Shown here piece after piece: positions 5,294-5,882 of a stretch of 5,882 nucleotides of DNA (position 1 is its first letter; the number at the start of each line of letters is the position of its first letter). This DNA comes from Bacteroidales bacterium (GTDB taxonomy: Bacteria; Bacteroidota; Bacteroidia; Bacteroidales; UBA932). The notes below the pieces were generated by a model. The model saw nothing but the letters and a program-made list of their open reading frames with translations. It made no database searches and had not been told where the DNA came from. Both the position numbers and the translations under genes were made by a program. Where the stretch lies: contig JAGAAU010000174.1 of the NCBI GenBank assembly GCA_017615135.1, forward strand, positions 1 to 5,882. Reading direction: 5' to 3'.

Positions 5294-5882
5294 ATGAAAA
5301 CAAAAATCACACTGAGCCTTATAGCGATTGCCGCCGTGCTGCTCATCTCCTGCATAATTTCCGTAATGGAGTACGGCAGGATGAGCTCCTATGTGTCCGG
5401 TCTGGTGGCAGACGATATAAGCAGCATCAATACCGCCCGGAAACTGGCGGCACTCACCAGCGAATACAATCTTCAGATACTGGAAGTGGTGGGGGACGAG
5501 CAGTCCGTGCAGGTTCCCGAATTCGACAACGATGTGTATATGAGTTATTGCGATTCCCTGCGTACATCGCTGGCTTCCAAGTCGATAGCTCCTCTTGCCG
5601 ATTCTCTGCTCTATGCTTACTCCGCATATATGCTTACAACCCTCGAGCTGCATAGTGTGATGCTCTCGGACTTCATAGACAGCCGCGCCTGGTATTTCGA
5701 CCGCCTGCAGCCCCGCTATGTGTATCTGAACAAAAAGATAGACGCCCTTACCGAGGCCATTCACCGGGACCTGCAGTCCAACTCCCAGGATTTCGACCAG
5801 GGCTTCTACCGCAGCATCATCCCTGGAATAGTTACAGTTGGTGTAGGTATCCTGCTGGTGCTTCTGCTGCTGTTCTTTATCA
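5294..5882 (+). CDS. Membrane protein with periplasmic helical sensor region (3' end missing)
   Basis: The frame runs open from the ATG at 5294 to the window edge, giving 196 complete residues. It begins MKTKITLSLIAIAAVLLI, a transmembrane helix or uncleaved signal (about 5-25). An extracytoplasmic stretch of about 150 residues follows (26-174), rich in helix-forming residues, including DDISSINTARKLAALTSEYN (40-59). A second transmembrane helix begins near 175 (SIIPGIVTVGVGILL) and runs to the edge. This TM-helical bundle-TM plan resembles the 4HB_MCP-type sensor of membrane receptors. In Bacteroidales such N-termini usually precede HAMP, histidine-kinase or other signalling domains, but that part lies outside the window, so kinase identity is inference. 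LISC (17-20) superficially resembles a lipobox, but hydrophobic residues continue after it. The next in-frame ATG (Met25) would delete the first membrane segment, which supports the 5294 start. Confidence 0.85.
   Translation, partial: MKTKITLSLIAIAAVLLISCIISVMEYGRMSSYVSGLVADDISSINTARKLAALTSEYNLQILEVVGDEQSVQVPEFDNDVYMSYCDSLRTSLASKSIAPLADSLLYAYSAYMLTTLELHSVMLSDFIDSRAWYFDRLQPRYVYLNKKIDALTEAIHRDLQSNSQDFDQGFYRSIIPGIVTVGVGILLVLLLLFFI

Noticed and set aside
5345..5353. Lipobox-like Leu-Ile-Ser-Cys at residues 17-20 of the sensor protein
   Set aside because: The hydrophobic stretch continues past the Cys and a second membrane helix follows, which fits a membrane-spanning sensor better than a lipoprotein.
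5201..5764. 187-codon minus-strand open frame over the sensor gene
   Set aside because: The plus frame from 5294 has a start, a promoter box and two membrane helices, and it stays open to the window edge; the minus frame has none of these and overlaps the ROK start.

Overview
The window reads as chromosomal DNA of a Bacteroidota member, most likely order Bacteroidales. The main evidence is four matches to the Bacteroides-type -7 promoter element TAnnTTTG, all in the two short divergent intergenic gaps. Start codons lack usable Shine-Dalgarno sequences, and the protein set is typical of the group: a lipoprotein metallophosphatase paired with a separate 5'-nucleotidase C-domain, a ROK regulator carrying the SWGLGMGMI loop, and a membrane sensor. 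I cannot assign a genus.

Layout. Bases 1-567 (+) are the 3' part of a 5'-nucleotidase C-terminal-domain gene. It overlaps by ATGA a lipoprotein metallophosphatase gene (564-1370, +). Together the pair encodes, in swapped order, the two halves of a UshA-type periplasmic nucleotidase. Converging on it, with 4 bp of stop-codon overlap, is yicC (1367-2245, -), an endoribonuclease-family gene. A 175-bp divergent gap (2246-2420) separates yicC from glnS (2421-4073, +), glutaminyl-tRNA synthetase. This gap holds a promoter at each end and, between them, two interlocked inverted repeats and two copies of a 14-bp dyad. glnS converges with zero spacing on a ROK-family regulator gene (4074-5252, -). The regulator is divergent, across only 41 bp, from a membrane protein with a periplasmic four-helix-type sensor region (5294 to the right edge, +).

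How it works together. yicC and glnS are housekeeping genes. The nucleotidase pair probably salvages extracellular or periplasmic nucleotides. The ROK regulator and the membrane sensor share interleaved promoters that overlay a GAATAA/TTATTC dyad, which suggests the regulator controls itself and its neighbour. Both convergent junctions leave no room for intergenic terminators. The best terminator-like hairpins lie inside the 3' coding end of the opposing gene.

No RNA gene, CRISPR array, insertion sequence or phage gene was seen, and no stretch over 300 bases lacks a gene. I found no clearly new multi-gene system. The least explained DNA is the repeat-rich yicC-glnS gap.
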